From assembly GCA_964472905.1 (NCBI GenBank), contig CAYYMI010000014.1:1-53271 (forward strand): a DNA stretch of 53,271 bases. The letters are read 5' to 3'. The DNA is from Hellea sp964472905. Its GTDB lineage: Bacteria; Pseudomonadota; Alphaproteobacteria; Caulobacterales; Maricaulaceae. The notes beneath the pieces were generated by a model that worked only from the letters and a program-made list of their open reading frames with translations, did not search any database and was not told where the DNA came from. Numbering within the stretch: the stretch's first letter is position 1; every line of letters begins with the position of its first letter. This document shows positions 52,791 to 53,271 of this stretch, piece by piece. The translations under genes were made by a program, and so were the position numbers.

Positions 52791-53060
52791 ATGTCGATCA
52801 CACCAGAGCGCAAAGCTGCGCTGATCACAGAATATGCCACAAAACCCGGTGATACGGGTTCCCCTCAAGTTCAAGTCGCGATCTTAACAGAACGCATTGC
52901 GAACCTGACGGAACATTTCAAAACCAATAAGAAAGACAACCACTCTCGCCGGGGCCTTTTGGCCATGGTGACACAGCGTCGTCGTCATTTGGACTATATC
53001 AAGAAGAAAGATGAGGCGCGTTACCAAGACCTCATTAAAAGACTGGGTATTCGCCGCTAA
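52791..53060 (+). CDS. rpsO: 30S ribosomal protein S15
   Basis: The 89-residue protein has the S15 sequence throughout (GDTGSPQVQVAILTERI, HSRRGLLAMVTQRRRHLDYI). It binds 16S rRNA early in assembly. ACGGAGAT precedes the ATG. Confidence 0.98.
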   Translation: MSITPERKAALITEYATKPGDTGSPQVQVAILTERIANLTEHFKTNKKDNHSRRGLLAMVTQRRRHLDYIKKKDEARYQDLIKRLGIRR

Positions 53061-53083
53061 GCCGCTTTTACCTTTTAAAATTT

Positions 53084-53118
53084 AAGGCCGCCCCAAGAGT
53101 AACCAAGAGGCGGCCTTT
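53084..53118 (+). terminator. Terminator-like hairpin after rpsO
   Basis: AAGGCCGCC and GGCGGCCTT form a 9-bp stem with a 16-base loop, then TTC. The T-run is short, so read-through into pnp is likely. Confidence 0.55.
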
Positions 53119-53119
53119 C

Positions 53120-53185
53120 GCGCATTATGAGAATGCGCAACCCCGCGTGATGAACACGCAAAGCGCTCTTATTGAAGAGAGCGCT
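53120..53185 (+). promoter_or_regulatory. Three tandem hairpins in the pnp leader
   Basis: GCGCATT-ATGAG-AATGCGC (53120-53138), GCGTG-ATGAA-CACGC (53145-53159) and AGCGCTCT-TATTGAAG-AGAGCGCT (53162-53185) follow each other closely ahead of pnp. In E. coli the pnp leader folds into a stem that RNase III cuts and PNPase uses to control its own level; these stems could serve likewise. Confidence 0.5.
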
Positions 53186-53217
53186 CGTATGTACGATGAA
53201 GAAAGAAACTGTACGAT

Positions 53218-53271
53218 ATGTTTGATAAACACACTGTAGAAATAGATTGGGCTGGACGTCCTCTCAAACTC
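53218..53271 (+). CDS. pnp: Polynucleotide phosphorylase, first 18 codons (cut by window end)
   Basis: The frame MFDKHTVEIDWAGRPLKL matches the PNPase N-terminus and stands directly after rpsO, the standard gene order. PNPase degrades RNA from the 3' end by phosphorolysis. The rest lies outside the window. Confidence 0.85.
   Translation, partial: MFDKHTVEIDWAGRPLKL

Overview
The window is a piece of an alphaproteobacterial chromosome. The order nfuA-tsaB-rimI-fur ... miaB-ybeZ-ybeY-corC-lnt-XRE-trmB-rimP-nusA-ylxR-infB-rbfA-truB-rpsO-pnp, together with the mutS-glnD-murJ-trpS block, is typical of that class. The fairly AT-rich coding and an RTX-tagged secreted glycosidase suggest a marine Hyphomonadaceae/Maricaulales-like bacterium. 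That placement is inference, because no rRNA or other marker gene is present.

Region 1 (1 to about 14875) is the right-hand part of a Tn7-like transposon whose left end lies outside the window. From the right tip inward it holds tnsA, a small two-domain HTH gene on the other strand, a serine recombinase, two ParB/RepB-like genes, and the core operon tniA (TnsB-like), tniB (TnsC-like) and tniQ (TnsD-like). Cargo follows: a seven-repeat zinc-ribbon protein with a GIY-YIG-like nuclease end, and a tightly coupled pair made of a KAP-family P-loop NTPase and a DUF4365-TPR protein. That pair looks like an anti-phage type module. The element has split comM: only the 3' part (14876-15577) is present, directly abutting a tip that begins TGTGGAG when read inward.

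Region 2 (15739-31835) is chromosomal backbone. It contains a PAS-receiver protein without a kinase core, an AmpG-like permease, the translationally coupled chain mutS-glnD-murJ-trpS, a periplasmic copper-chaperone lipoprotein, an M48 lipoprotein peptidase, nfuA-tsaB-rimI, a Fur-family regulator, an MtfA-like peptidase and a small membrane protein.

Region 3 (31958-44517) starts with miaB and resumes with ybeZ-ybeY-corC-lnt. Between miaB and ybeZ lie about 7 kb of accessory genes: a DUF2971 protein, an NnrU-like membrane protein, a doubtful ORF, a palindrome-rich noncoding block, a SnoaL-like protein, a sulfotransferase and a secreted GH5-like glycosidase with RTX repeats.

Region 4 (44584-53271) holds an XRE regulator, trmB and the translation/transcription operon rimP-nusA-ylxR-infB-rbfA-truB-rpsO, ending in the first 18 codons of pnp. 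A strong intrinsic terminator sits in the rimP leader and a run of hairpins lies between rpsO and pnp. Both suggest RNA-level control. I found no tRNA, rRNA or CRISPR array.
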